64,000 nt of DNA from Pollenia angustigena (GCA_930367215.1 OV884059.1:8146945-8210944); one strand, 5' to 3'. Shown: positions 11,031 to 22,276, counted from the first letter of the stretch. Notes: generated by a model not told the origin, from the sequence alone. A program made the numbers and translations.

Positions 11031-11354
11031 CCACTTCATAATGATGTAAAAATCTCCTCATGCGATTTTTTACTCTGGCAACGCTTTATATCTGTCAGTA
11101 AGAGTATATGCAATATGAATAAAGCGAAAATTACCAAAGCAATGAAATAATAGTGCGGGTAATCCCCGTTTTGTACAAGCGTTATTTTTTTGTGTTGGCA
11201 TGTGAGTGCTTATTTAGTTTATTTTATAAAATTTGCCACTGCAAAGTGCCAAAAAGTAGTTTTTTTTAACCTATAACACCGTAAGTTATTAAACTAATCA
11301 CATACTAGCTTAAATCATTTTAAGTTGTTCGTGCTGTAATATAAAAAGTGTTGC

Positions 11355-11372
11355 TGTACTAACTTTAGTACA
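11355..11372. repeat. 18-bp palindrome 2 of the piggyBac element
   Basis: TGTACTAACTTTAGTACA has 8-nt arms and a 2-nt centre, and lies in the presumed 5' UTR, 139 bp before the start codon. Confidence 0.85.
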
Positions 11373-11510
11373 CTGGTCGCTTGAGGTAAGAAAAAAAAGT
11401 GCGGTGAAACTTTTTTTGTTCTTTCCAGTTGAAGTTTTTTTAAATTTTTTTTTTCAATTAGATACATTTTATTAATATTCTTATAAAGAAAGACTTTGAG
11501 ATCATAGAAA

Positions 11511-13305
11511 ATGGCAAACCGACGTGTTTTTACGCGCAATAAAAACTATTTTGGCTTAGAAGAAGCAGTACATGACATTATCAACCAATATAGCCATGAT
11601 GATGCTGCGTTCGACGTGTTTATTCTCCCACCTGATCCGGCTGTTATTACCGATGAAGAGGAGGGTGAAGACGACGACTTGTATGGGAACAAAATACCTC
11701 GAGATGTTCCCGGTAATATAGAAGTTGTTACTAAGAAAAATGCCACGACCGTTGAAGAACAATGGAGTAGCGATGATGACGAGCCCCTCACAACATTCGC
11801 ATCGTCTACTTCACGGAATGTACCAAAGAGAATTATAATTGAAACTGGTGAAGAATTGCCAACTTGGAGAAAATGTAATCCTTTTTATTCAGTTTTTCAG
11901 TCCACTCCAGACCAAACATTTGTTGAAGAACGACGTGCTAATGTTTCGGATATCCTAAAAGACTTGACCCCGGTGAAAATATTTGAGCTTATTTTTGACG
12001 ATGAAGTGCTTGAGCTTATTGCATCAGAAAGCACAATATATGCCGGACAAAACAATAGGCACGACAATATTTTTACCAAAGAAGAACTCCGTAAATTCTT
12101 GGGCATACTTATTTTTACTGGATATCATAAACTACCCAGTGAAAGGTCATATTGGAACGTAGACGAAGATCTAGGTGTGGCATTGGTTTCTGATTGCATG
12201 TCACGAAACAGATTCTTGGAAATTAAAAGAAACCTGCATTTTGCAGATAACTCTTTGGCCACGAGCTCTTCTGATAAGATGTTCAAAATACGTCCACTTT
12301 GTGATATTTTGCAAAACAAGTTTTGTCAATTCGGAATGTTACATGAAAACTTATCGATTGATGAATCCATGGCTAAATACTTTGGTCACCATTCTGCCAA
12401 ACAATTTATAATGGGTAAACCTGTGCGATACGGATATCGTAATTGGGCATTGACCAGCTTTGATGGTTATTGTTATACATTTGATATTTGTTGCGGAAAA
12501 ACATCTGAGGCTACCACCGATCCTCTGGGATCACGCGTTGTGAAGGGCTTACTATCAAGAGCTCCAATAAATCCAAAGGAACATGTCATTTATTTTGATA
12601 ACTTTTTTACCAACTACAAACTGCTTGTAGACCTCAAGAGCCTTGGATACAGAGCTACTGAAAACTTACGCGAAAACAGAACGAAACGATGTCCATTGTC
12701 CGTAAAAATTCCAGAGCTGAATATGACCATAGGTTTGATAAGACAAATGAAATTCTAATGGTTAGGTGGAAAGATAATAATGTTTGCACGATTGGAACTA
12801 ATTTCGATACTGTAGAGCCAGTAGGTAAAGTTAAAAGATGGTGTTCCACGAGAAAACAAAAAGTTGATGTAGATATACCTCACGTTTTCCAAAGTTATAA
12901 TAAAGGGATGGGAGGAGTAGATCAAATGGATCAGTCTATAAGTCTGTACCGAATTGCAATAAAAGGAAAGAAGTGGTGGTGGGTCTTATTTACGTACGTA
13001 GTAGACATGAGTATTTCAAACGCATGAAGATTATACTGCATTACAAATCCTGATGAACGTATGGATCAACTATCGTTTCGTAGGCATATAGCACGCTCGT
13101 ATTTGAGTGAGAAAAAAAGCAATAAAACTAGGCCATGGTCATCTAGAATTGAAGGAGAAGCAAGAAAAAACAATGGTCATAACCCCAAAAAATACCAAAC
13201 CAACTTAGATGTACTATATGCTCCAATCGAGTTAAAACATCATGTGAAAAGTGCCTGAAAACGCTATGTCTGGAAAGAGGATGTTTTGCAAAATACCACT
13301 CCTAA
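11511..13305 (+). pseudogene. piggyBac-like transposase pseudogene (DDD triad and cysteine-rich domain recognisable)
   Basis: This would cut and paste DNA at TTAA. The reading frame starts at ATG 11511 with an acidic N-terminus (EEGEDDD), as in the DDE_Tnp_1_7 family. Family blocks follow: the Leu-rich helix with FLGILIFTGYHKLP, then LSIDES (first Asp, codon 284) and VIYFDNFFTNY (second Asp, codon 363). A frameshift between about 12690 and 12715 moves the gene to another frame, which holds VRWKDNN, the third Asp candidate (12806-12808) and GMGGVDQMDQ. A TGA at 13025-13027 interrupts the usual NAWRL motif, so Trp has become stop. A further frameshift between about 13140 and 13200 leads into an intact cysteine-rich tail ending with ERGCFAKYHS and TAA at 13303-13305. 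Apart from these three breaks the gene looks full length. Confidence 0.95.
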
Positions 13306-13313
13306 GCGCCCAT

Positions 13314-13331
13314 TGTACTAAACTTAGTACA
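13314..13331. repeat. 18-bp palindrome 3 of the piggyBac element
   Basis: TGTACTAAACTTAGTACA lies eight bases after the transposase stop. Like palindrome 1 it is preceded by CGCCC plus two bases, so a longer direct repeat, CGCCCNNTGTACTA, marks both ends of the element. Confidence 0.85.
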
Positions 13332-13468
13332 TCTCTAAAAACACAACTTTGAATTAATTTTTGTTTATTTTTCTTTTATAGTATGTTAATAATAGTGTTT
13401 TAACACAGAAATAAAAAGTTGAATCAGTAAAATTGTTCACGCTTTTCATTTGGGCGTAAATGGGTTAA

Positions 13469-13933
13469 AACAAAAGATTTTTACATTAATTTTTAAATTT
13501 TTTATTTATTAAACAGCATATTCCTTAAAACTGAATAGTTTTTACTTTAAAAAAATACACTTTAACCGACAAAAATAAAACTACATAACAAAATAAATAC
13601 GAAAAAACATTATTTTTTGGTAGTTTGTTTTTTGAATAACAAACATAAATGTTAAAAAATAAAATTATTCGTAAAATAACTATATTTTTATTCAAATTTA
13701 ACAGTACGGAAAACGAATTTATTAACCCACCATCAGATTCGACACAGCCGAACTTTAAAATTTTAGTAGTTATTGTTTACAAACAAAACACAGCTGTTTT
13801 TGTGCTTTTAAAATCAACAACAACAGAGCAATATCTAACGTGTAAATTCATATTCGCTTAATGTACGTGTCTATCACATAAAATGTATCTGGGAGTATAA
13901 AAAAGCGCTATGATTGCTGCGTAAAACAATCTA
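13469..13933. other. No feature recognised
   Basis: AT-rich spacer between the piggyBac and mariner elements. A 70-codon open stretch (13649-13861) has no recognisable domain. Confidence 0.5.
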
Positions 13934-14399
13934 CGAGGGCGAGCCAATAAGTACGTGACTTTTAAAATGAAACACAGGTTTTTGAATAAAAAATCGTTTT
14001 ATTTTTAACTGTGGTCTCCTTTGAGCTCAACACAGTCTGTTTAACGTTTCATAAATTGTGAGATGATTTCATTGTTGGAATAAAATCTCTTTCCGCCGAC
14101 CCATTTCTTCTGGTGTGGAAACTAGAAATAGTCACTCAGTTCCAAATCCGGAGAATAGGGCGGATGTGGGAGGGATTTGTAGTTTTATTAATGGATTTTT
14201 GCCATGGAAAGCTTAATGAGCACCCGAAGTTCACTTTTTTCTTTTTCTCCTAAAATCACAAAGCAATCTGCTTTCAATGGCTGTAAAAAATAAGCTAAAT
14301 GAAACGCAGCTTACTAAAACTTTGACAGGAGCCAGCTGACAAATACTGGCAAACGAGGCGGAAAATTCAAAAAGTCACGGACTTATTGTCCCGCTTTGG
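13934..14399 (-). mobile_element. Internally deleted mariner-like element
   Basis: TIRs of about 28 bp share CAATAAGT-CGTGACTTTT and are flanked by TA (13932-13933, 14400-14401). On the reverse strand two parts of a mariner transposase are joined. An N-terminal piece reads EKSEFRVLIK. It is followed directly by a C-terminal piece beginning PHPPYSPDLELSDYF, which includes the final Asp region of the D,D34D triad, and then KKWVGGKRFYSNNEII. Stops follow F in SDYF and near the C-terminus. The centre of the gene is missing, so the copy is dead. The reading-frame remnant lies within about 14025-14270. Confidence 0.93.
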
Positions 14400-14401
14400 T
14401 A

Positions 14402-15630
14402 ACTCTTTAACACATGCGTCAGTAAACGTGCAAACTGCGCCCTTTCTAGATCCTTTTAATATATGTAGTTTAAGTACAAAAAAACACGTTGATTCAAAAA
14501 AACTAAAATAACAATATCGTCATGGTCTATAAAGTACATTTTGTTTTAAAAGTTGGTACACAATTGGAAAAGCCATTTTTCATTGTCCATCAACCTTTTT
14601 GCTTGTTGCAAATTCAATTAGTGTTGATCTGAGAAACATTTTCATGTTGTTTATGCAATTTTACATTGCACTAGATGTTTGTTTTGCTTGCTGTGTTTTT
14701 TAAATCTATTACCGATAATACATACATATGTATGTACGTAGTATATATAACAAGAATGTTTTGTTTTGAGTTTATTTTTTTTAAATTTTGTTGTTCATAA
14801 ATGGAAATAATAATAAAAATTTACATATGTACAATAGAGGTATAACCAATTTTTTGGCATAGTACCATGAGGTCAACCATGTCCTAGTAACCATGAAAAT
14901 TATAATCTATTGTAATTTTTCTTAAAAAAAGTTCACGCACCAATTGGTGTTTCTAAACCAATGCAATATTAAATAATCATAATTTTAAACATTGTTTTCT
15001 TTATTAATTTTTAATATTTTTTTGTTAAAAAATTTGAAAGATACGTTTTGGTTTGCGGAAAAATCTCTTACCATCTCTAAATATTAATGAAATTTTATAC
15101 TTGAGCTATTTTTTGTTTTTAATAAACATATTATTAATTTTTCTTAACCAACAATAAAACAATTTTGAACTTAGCGAAAAAATAAATAGTTTTTTATGCT
15201 CTATCGGACTGTGCTATGCCAATTTTGATATTTAAAAAATTGTTAAAAAGTTATGTCCCTAATGTTAAATGTACATATGTTTGTTTATAAACTTTTGCTT
15301 TAAAAAATTGCTTGCGAAATTTGTTTATTTGCCGAGGAATCTGGCGAATTTGTTTGGATTTTATTTGTTTTTTTTTTTTTTTTAATGAAGCTTATTTTTA
15401 ATGGTTTTAGGGTAATTTAATTTGAAATTATAGCTTCAATCGCTTTGCTGTCACATTGTTTACAAACTATTGTCAAATCATGACAATTTTGTTGAGCTCA
15501 GTGTTGCCATATTTTTTTAAAGACTAAAAATTTAGAAAAAAACAGTTTTTGTGTCAAAAAACTTCTCATAGAAAAGCTAAAAAATTAAGATAAGTTAAAG
15601 TATTTAACTTATCACTTAAGCTGGAGGTCC
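14402..15630. other. No feature recognised
   Basis: AT-rich, with a TACATA/TATGTA-rich patch near 14722-14735 and a T run at 15368-15382. No supported gene or element. Confidence 0.5.
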
Positions 15631-15975
15631 ACACCACGCGTTACACGCATTTTCGCTGTTTACGCAGCTGTCAAAAAAGTAGAATATGTGTAGTTATATG
15701 TAATTAGCTACATACACAAAAGCGTAAAATGCATTGAGGCGTTTAATGCGAAAAGTAGGTTTACTTTCTAATTTTGAAAGCGTCACAAGCAGAGTTCGAA
15801 CAAATCAGATGATTTTGACAAATTAAATTTTATTTTTACTTTTGGTGATGCCGCATAAAAAGCGTTGCATGTAACTTGAAACATAGAACGCATGTCAGGT
15901 ATAAAAATCATGAAATGCGTGGAGGCGAACACGCGTTAATTGTCGTTACTGCCAGTACGCCGCACACTGTCGTGA
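15631..15975. repeat. Possible degenerate MITE with ACGCGTTA-containing ends
   Basis: GAGGTCCACACCACGCGTTA near the left side, and GGAGGCGAACACGCGTTA near the right, give a GC-richer block unlike its surroundings. It resembles the interior of the element at 6265-6686 in using repeated GCG/ACGCG words. Ends and target duplication are not resolved. Confidence 0.3.
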
Positions 15976-16149
15976 TTTTATGTACAGGGTGGCCAAAAAT
16001 AGAAGGAGCTATTCTAAAGTGATGCATTTTTGCACACATGTTTTAATTGATAAAACATAATACAAAAAGATAACTTATTGAAATTTTGTGCAGACATTAG
16101 TTTTATATTTAAATTATTGAAAAAAAAATCGCGTAATTTTTAAAATTTC

Positions 16150-16500
16150 TGTATTTAGAATTCGATTAATCGATTCATTTTGACAGTTTATTCGATTAAT
16201 CGAATAAGTTAAATTTGCCGAATATCGATTAATCGTTTAATCGAACAAAAATAAAACCCGATTAATTGAACACCCTAATGTTGACAATAAAAAACATTTA
16301 AAAACCCCCGTTAACAGCATTCAGAAGCATCAGAAATTTGTATGTGTTAGCTGTTAAGTAATGATTAGTAATCGTAATAATTACGGATTACATTACTTTT
16401 TTTTAAAGGATAAAATAATGATTACAATTACGATTACTTTGGGTTTTGCATGATTACTAATTGATTACGATTACAAATAATCAAAAAATAATCAGAAGTA
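16150..16500. repeat. ATTCGATTAATCGAAT palindromes and GATTAC-type cryptic simple repeat
   Basis: CGATTAATCG-type palindromes recur several times between 16158 and 16265. They are followed at about 16355-16500 by irregular repeats of GATTAC/GTAAT. It looks like cryptic simple sequence, although the core also matches homeodomain-type TAAT sites. Confidence 0.55.
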
Positions 16501-17216
16501 CCGGCCATTACTACAAAATAATAAAATACTTACATACCTGTAGATATAAATGATCAAAAAATTTTAAAAGTGATATCGAATTTTTTTTTTTAATTTATCT
16601 ACTAAGGAAATTGAGTTATGCGTAAACATTCAGACTTTACTAAAGAACTATCATTCGGCTGCAGGAATTTAGCGTATGATTAATTTTTTTAACAAATAAT
16701 AGTGTTGCTATTTCAAATACATACGTAGCTTACAATTTTATTACTTATACATACATATGTATATCATCTGTTACGCAAAAAAAAAAAGATGTGAATTTTA
16801 ACTATCCCAGTTATCATAATCGAATCTTTTAGTAATCAGCTTCAAGAGCAAAATAACCACAATGGGCATTTCCATTTTGACGTGTCGTGATATTTGTAAC
16901 ACAAAGTTTAAAAAAAATTATATGTAGAAGTCAAATTTGTAAAAAGGGTTGTTTTATATACAAAGTAATGAAGCAGCACTATATTTAGAAAAAAAATTAC
17001 AGCAATCGACGCTAAGGATTTGCAGATATAAGCAAAAATATGCGCTAGCGTGACTTTAAAAAAACGGAAGTGTATTTTGACTTGCATTACAAAACTGAAT
17101 AAGACTGCGAATTGAGCAAGACGTTTTGTATAAAACCTTTTTTAGTAAGATTTGGACTTATAAAGATTTATTTTTAAGCTACCAAATTTAAAAATCTTTG
17201 CTCGTTTAAAGGTACA
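16501..17216. other. No feature recognised
   Basis: AT-rich. AATGGGCATTTCC at about 16860 matches the terminal word of the MITE at 17217 and may be a truncated relative. Confidence 0.4.
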
Positions 17217-17454
17217 ATGGGCATTTTCAGCGAAAAGTCTACTTTTTTTTAATGTAACGCCAGAATGCAAATAAGGTTGTATTTTAGGATCATGTTGCTC
17301 AACGTTATCCCTTTTGTTACAAAATGTAGAACTAGTTGCGCTTTACACTAAAATATAGAAAAGTAAACTATACATATAAAATTGTTTGAGAAACAATTAT
17401 AATTACTTCTGGCGTTACGTGACAAAAAGTAGACTTTTCGCTGGAACTGCCCAT
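17217..17454. mobile_element. MITE with ~50-bp inverted arms (ATGGGCA ends)
   Basis: Left arm from 17217 and right arm ending 17454 share, inverted, CAGCGAAAAGTCTACTTTTT and further in GTAACGCCAGAA. Non-coding, 238 bp. Target duplication not resolved. Confidence 0.8.
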
Positions 17455-17821
17455 ATAAGCTCATTTTTCAATGATAAATGATACTCTCTTTGTGAGAATA
17501 TGGTACCCTACCGATGAATAGCCTTAACGAATCATTTGTGATACAATTTGCTGATTCCTTTTTGAGCATATGCATGAATCATATGTGAATCCTTTTTCAA
17601 TCGCTCAAGTAATAAATAAATTTTTAATCATCAAAAGTGATCGTAAAAGACTCTTGGGGATAACAATCGTACTCGTATATGAAATTTGGTGGTAATCCCC
17701 TTAATCTAGCACCTTAACTTTGCGCTACAATAACTCAAAATCTATGCAAAATGTTTGTGTACTATTACACATTTAAACTTATAGAAGTGTTTTTTAGAAA
17801 AAAATTTAAAAAATAAATAAA

Positions 17822-17931
17822 TGGCCTGTTCGTCGATTTCTAATGAAGATTTCGTACGCTTAACATACCTATAAAACAAAAACAAATTATAAAATATTGT
17901 TATTTTACATGTAAGTAAGACGAACAGGCCA
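17822..17931. mobile_element. Very short MITE, TGGCCTGTTCGTC ends
   Basis: Perfect 13-bp inverted ends at 17822-17834 and 17919-17931 bound 110 bp of AT-rich sequence. No clear target duplication. Confidence 0.6.
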
Positions 17932-19344
17932 AAAATTCCCTACATCGGCTTCAACCATTTTTGGCCAAGATCGTGACAGTGTCGTCTTTTACTTTCCCTC
18001 TCAGGAGAAAAAAGTATTTTGTTAACATAAAATACTGGTATTTTAAGTTTGAGGAATTTATATTTAATAAAAATTTAATTAATTTGAGATGCATATACTA
18101 TTTTAATTAATAAAATTCTTAAAGAAGTTTAAGTTATGATTTTATTTATAATATATACATATTTTTAATTTTTTTTTAATTAACCTCTTAATTTTTAGGA
18201 ATTTATTTTCCCCGTATTCTCTGTGGAAAAGCCTCTACACTTAAGTGTCATACATTAATGTATTGAGGTTTTTCTCTATACTTTTCTTTCTCTTTGTTTG
18301 CTTTATATTATTATGACTTTAAAATTTGTTGAAAAAAAAAAACATAAACTTAAACTTAAATCCAGTTATGTAGATAAGACACGTTTTTTTCTATCTCGTT
18401 TTGTCGCTATTGTTATTTGAACTACAAAATGTTAAAACAAAAAATGTGGTATGTAAAAGGAGTTTTTAAAGGCAATTTGGAAAAATGCCACAAATTGAAA
18501 ATATAAAATAATTATTATAAACTACTTAAGGCTATACGAAAAAAATATCACAAAAAGTGAGCTTTCTGTTGCTTTCCTTAAACTCAACTCCTCTTGAGTA
18601 TTGTATGTAAAAAGATTAAAATTAATTATGTTGGTGAGGGGAATTTTGATTGTAGTCATTATTTTTAAAGTCGATAATTTACAAAGTAAAGTAAAAATGA
18701 AAAATATTTAAAAAAAAAAAATAAATTAATTTATTGAAAATTATGAAAAAATTTTTGTTTTATGTATAAAAATAATAAAAATGAAAAACAGTGGGAACAA
18801 TTCTAAAATAACATACGATTTCCTGTAAAACTTTTAATTATTTAAAATTTTGCAAAAGATTTCGGATAGGTATTATAGATTTTTTTTAGTATAGGTAACT
18901 ATCTAGAAATTTGTTGTTTAAAGATGTCAATTTATCTGTAAAAATAGCTAATTCACGTTAAAAAAAATATAAAGTAAAAATTTTTCATTTCCTTATCGCA
19001 AACTACGAAAAAACCCTACTGACTGAGCCCACCCATCTTATCATTGCATCTTGTATTCAGCGTTATTTAACTATGTAGTTTACAATTTTGACAAATGACC
19101 TTCACTATTTATTTTTTCAGTTGTTCTTCTCTTTTTCATTGTAAACAAAGCGAAATACTCAAAGGTTTTGTAGCTGCAACGACAAATAAATATGCATGTT
19201 TGTTTTCATTTTTAATTAATAAACTACGACATGGTACCGTTAAGATAACTAAGCTAGAATTTTGACAACACACCTTTGTTATATATTTACGCCATATTGG
19301 TAAACACACGTTACCAAGTCAGTGTTAAAGCAGTTATTTCTTAG
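17932..19344. other. No feature recognised
   Basis: AT-rich. A small imperfect palindrome near 18222-18278 (GAAAAGCCTC...GAGGTTTTTC). Nothing else supported. Confidence 0.5.
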
Positions 19345-19950
19345 CCGCAGCGGGGGGGGGGGGGGGGGGGGTGCTTTAATACCATGGTAGATAAGGCCAT
19401 GATGGCTTTATCTTTCATTCAATAGGGAGATATAGCCTTTTTTGTTTTTTTTTTCCTTTGAATGGGAGATAAAGCCATCATAGCCTTAGCTCACATTAGC
19501 AATACTAGAAAATGGCTTTATCTCTCATTTCAGTTCCGGAGAGACTAAAGTTAAATATTGAAATCTGGCTTCGCATACTAAAGTTTTTCTGCGTGACCTG
19601 GCCGTGCTTAGGGGTTTTTTCCTCCAGTAGGACGCGGCAGGTGGCTTCGCTGAATAAAATTTTCCTGCGTGTGTCACAAGAATAAAAAAATGTTTTTCAA
19701 TGCTAACTAAGGATTTTTCCTTTTACAGAATGTTTACACCATGCATAACAATTTTCTGAAAAAATATGGCTGTATCTCTCATTTGCGAAAAAAATATGGC
19801 TATATCTCTCATTTCGCAAAATTTTAAATATGACCTTACCTCTCAATGATTGGGCAATAAGGGGATTATGGCTTTATCTCCCATTCAATTGAGCAATAAT
19901 GCCATCATGGCCTTATCTACCATGGTTTTAAAGCATCCCCCCCGCCGCAG
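19345..19950. mobile_element. Palindromic element with G20 tract and internal GCTTTATCTC repeats
   Basis: Inverted arms of about 60 bp (19345-19410 and about 19899-19950) share GTGCTTTAA-ACCATGG and TAGATAAGGCCATGATGGC. A run of 20 G (19352-19371) sits in the left arm opposite eight C in the right arm. The interior holds five or more degenerate copies of TGGCTTTATCTCTCATT and a GC-rich segment (19560-19660) related to the satellite at 22081. No coding capacity. Confidence 0.75.
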
Positions 19951-19958
19951 CATCCTTA

Positions 19959-20893
19959 CACTGAAAGAAAAATGCTTCATATATTTAATGAATCATTTTC
20001 ATAAAAAAATGTTCCTTGTGTAAATGAAAATTTTCATTGTTTAAATGGAATTTCATAGTTAAAATGAAGTATTTTCGTTAAAATCGCTTCATTGGATTTC
20101 GTAATTACGTTAAAAATGTTCATTGGATATATGAAAACTTAAGTTTGTCCAAGTTAAACAAAAAATTTTAATTGGGAACATAAAAAAAACAATATACAAA
20201 CATAACTATATTCATAAATTAATACAAAATTATAGTTTCCTTAAAAAAATGTTTAATTGTTAATTAAAAAATGTAAGATTTAATAATTTCATACATCTAA
20301 TGTTACATGTATGCCATTAAATTTATGAAATCAAACATTTTTTTTATAAAAGCAACATATTTCAATAATTGCCTTCATAAATTTACATTTTCATTATGAC
20401 AATAAAAATTTTATTATAGTAATGAAACAAAAACTTTCAATCCACTTTCAATCAACGTTGTTGTTGTTATTATGGACAATTTAATCTCATATTTACGCTC
20501 TTAATTGAGTAAAAAACATAGTTTTTAACCAAAAACTACACTGCCCCGGTAAACTAGCTGGTAGTGAGCTAGTCTATCAGCACCAAGGTTGCGCGATCGA
20601 ATCCCGCCAGAGACAGAAAAAAAAAATAAAATACAGTAAAATAAAATAAGAAAAAAATAAAAAATAATTAAAAAACTAAAAAAAAAAATAAAATAATAAA
20701 AAAAAAAAAAATTTTTACTCTATTGAAAGTATTCATCCAATGAATAATATTCATAGATCTAATATAATTAAAAGGATTTAATGAAACAGGTTTCATTGAT
20801 CCAACGAAGCGCTGCATAGGTTCCTTTTTAATGCAATTTTTCATGGGATTAATGTCAAAATTCATTGTTATTGCGAAGAAAATTCTTTCAGTG
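19959..20893. mobile_element. TA-flanked MITE (CACTGAAAGAA ends) carrying a tRNA-like SINE head
   Basis: Inverted ends CACTGAAAGAA (19959-19969) and TTCTTTCAGTG (20883-20893) are flanked by TA on both sides. The body is rich in ATGAA/TTCAT words. A tRNA-like segment interrupts it at 20543-20610, followed by about 100 bp of A-rich sequence as expected for a SINE insertion. Superfamily is probably Tc1/mariner-like from the TA target, but this is inference. Confidence 0.65.
20543..20610 (+). mobile_element. tRNA-derived SINE head, copy 1
   Basis: GCCCCGGT...TAGCTGGTAGTGAG resembles a D-arm/A box, and GCGATCGAATCCCGCC resembles a T-arm/B box. The 5' end cannot pair with the 3' end, so it is not a functional tRNA. 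An A-rich tail follows. A second copy lies at 58973. Confidence 0.7.
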
Positions 20894-20896
20894 TAA

Positions 20897-21569
20897 CGGC
20901 GTTATTTTTGCAATTTAATGATATTTAAGAAAATTCAATATTTTACAGTTATAATTACGTGATTTTTAATAAAATTCATCGCGATGTACACCAATTTTAC
21001 TTTTTAATTAATTCTTTATTGCCTTTTTTTTCATTATTATCTTTTAACTTATTAATTAGCTTGTTTTTTTTTAATTTTTAATTTTTTTTTAATGTTTAAA
21101 AATAACACCAACTCAAAAAGAAAAAAAAACAAAGAGAACAATTTTTTGTTATTTTTGTATTTATGTATATGTATGTATGACTGACAAGCCGCTTATAAAT
21201 TGTTATAAAAACATGAATATTCTTATCTTACATTTTTTAAAAGAAATGAAATCAAATACATGTACAAAAATTGGATAGGTTCAAATTTCCTAAAACATTT
21301 TTATTATTGTTGTTCTCTCTATACATAAGTATATTATTCTCTATTATGTACATATTCTTAGTGAATAGGTGGCACAAAAAATGTTATCATAAACACCTGA
21401 ATTTTCAAATTGTTAAAAAAAAAAATTTAAAAATTGTAGTGGTGTAATTAAGATTGTTGACATTATTTGTTGTATAATATTAATCAAGTTCAGATACATA
21501 ATTATTTGTTAGTATTGTACATTTAAGTATTTATGGTTTAAAAAAAACATTGATTTGCTGGTCATATTC
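20897..21569. other. No feature recognised
   Basis: AT-rich with A and T homopolymers. Nothing supported. Confidence 0.5.
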
Positions 21570-22080
21570 GTAAAAGTAGGGATAGAATCAAAATCCCGAA
21601 ATGTCACAGGCCCTAATTTTTTTAAATCCCGAATTTCAGAATCCCAAAATCCCAAATTTGTAAATTCTAAATCTAAGCATCCCGAATTTAGAAACTTTAA
21701 TTAGGGATGCCGGTGTTTGTTTTACCATAGAGGGGAAAGGCGCTGCGAAATATGGCCCCAAAAAATAAATAAATTGAACCCAAATATGGGACTATTTTTC
21801 ATAATGAAATACGACCCCATTTTTTTAATGAAAAATTACCCAAAAAAAAAAAAAAAAAAATGAAAAATAACCCTACAAATAAAACGAAATATGACCCTAA
21901 ATTTGGGGTAATTTTTTATTATATATTAAATTTTAACCCCAAAAATTAACAAAGAAAGTTATATTAAACATTTTAGGTGGAGTTCATATGCCCGAAACTA
22001 AAAATCCCAAATTTAGAATCCCGATTTCAAAATCCGAATAATTATACAGTTTTGGTTTTTAAAAATCGTATGGTATAAAT
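21570..22080. repeat. Low-complexity mosaic with CCCGAAAT / ACCCCAAAT words
   Basis: Repeated short phrases such as AATCCCGAAAT and GACCCCATTTTT, with a minus-strand copy of the CACCGGC satellite edge at 21705-21740. This is the left part of a composite repeat block. Confidence 0.45.
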
Positions 22081-22276
22081 AACACTGGCTTTGCTTGCTA
22101 AAGCTTCGCGTATTAGGCGGCCTTCGGCCGGGCGCAAGGATTTACTTCCTTATAAAATAACGAACACTAGCTTCGCTAACTAAAGCTTCTCTATATAGCC
22201 GGCCTTCGGCCGGGCGCAAGGATTTTTTCCTCTATGTTATTACAAACACCGGTTTCGCTAACTAAAGCTTTTCTGC
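22081..22276 (+). repeat. 82-bp GC-rich tandem repeat (2.4 copies)
   Basis: Units begin at 22081, 22163 and 22245 with AACAC-GGYTTCGCTAACTAAAGC. The first two contain GGCCTTCGGCCGGGCGCAAG, including a GC-rich palindrome. Related single units occur at about 19561 and, inverted, at 21705 and 24752. Confidence 0.8.

Larger units (their letters stand above)
10998..13464 (+). mobile_element. piggyBac-like transposon, full length, inactive
   Basis: A 2467-bp element bounded by TTAA on both sides (10994-10997, 13465-13468). The 13-bp TIRs are CCCATTAACGCCC on the left and, on the complement of the right end, CCCATTTACGCCC, with one mismatch. Both start with CCC as is usual for piggyBac. It carries one transposase gene with three lesions, a candidate poly(A) signal AATAAA at 13410-13415, and three matching 18-bp palindromes. 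The intact ends mean it could in principle have been moved by a transposase supplied elsewhere. Confidence 0.96.
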
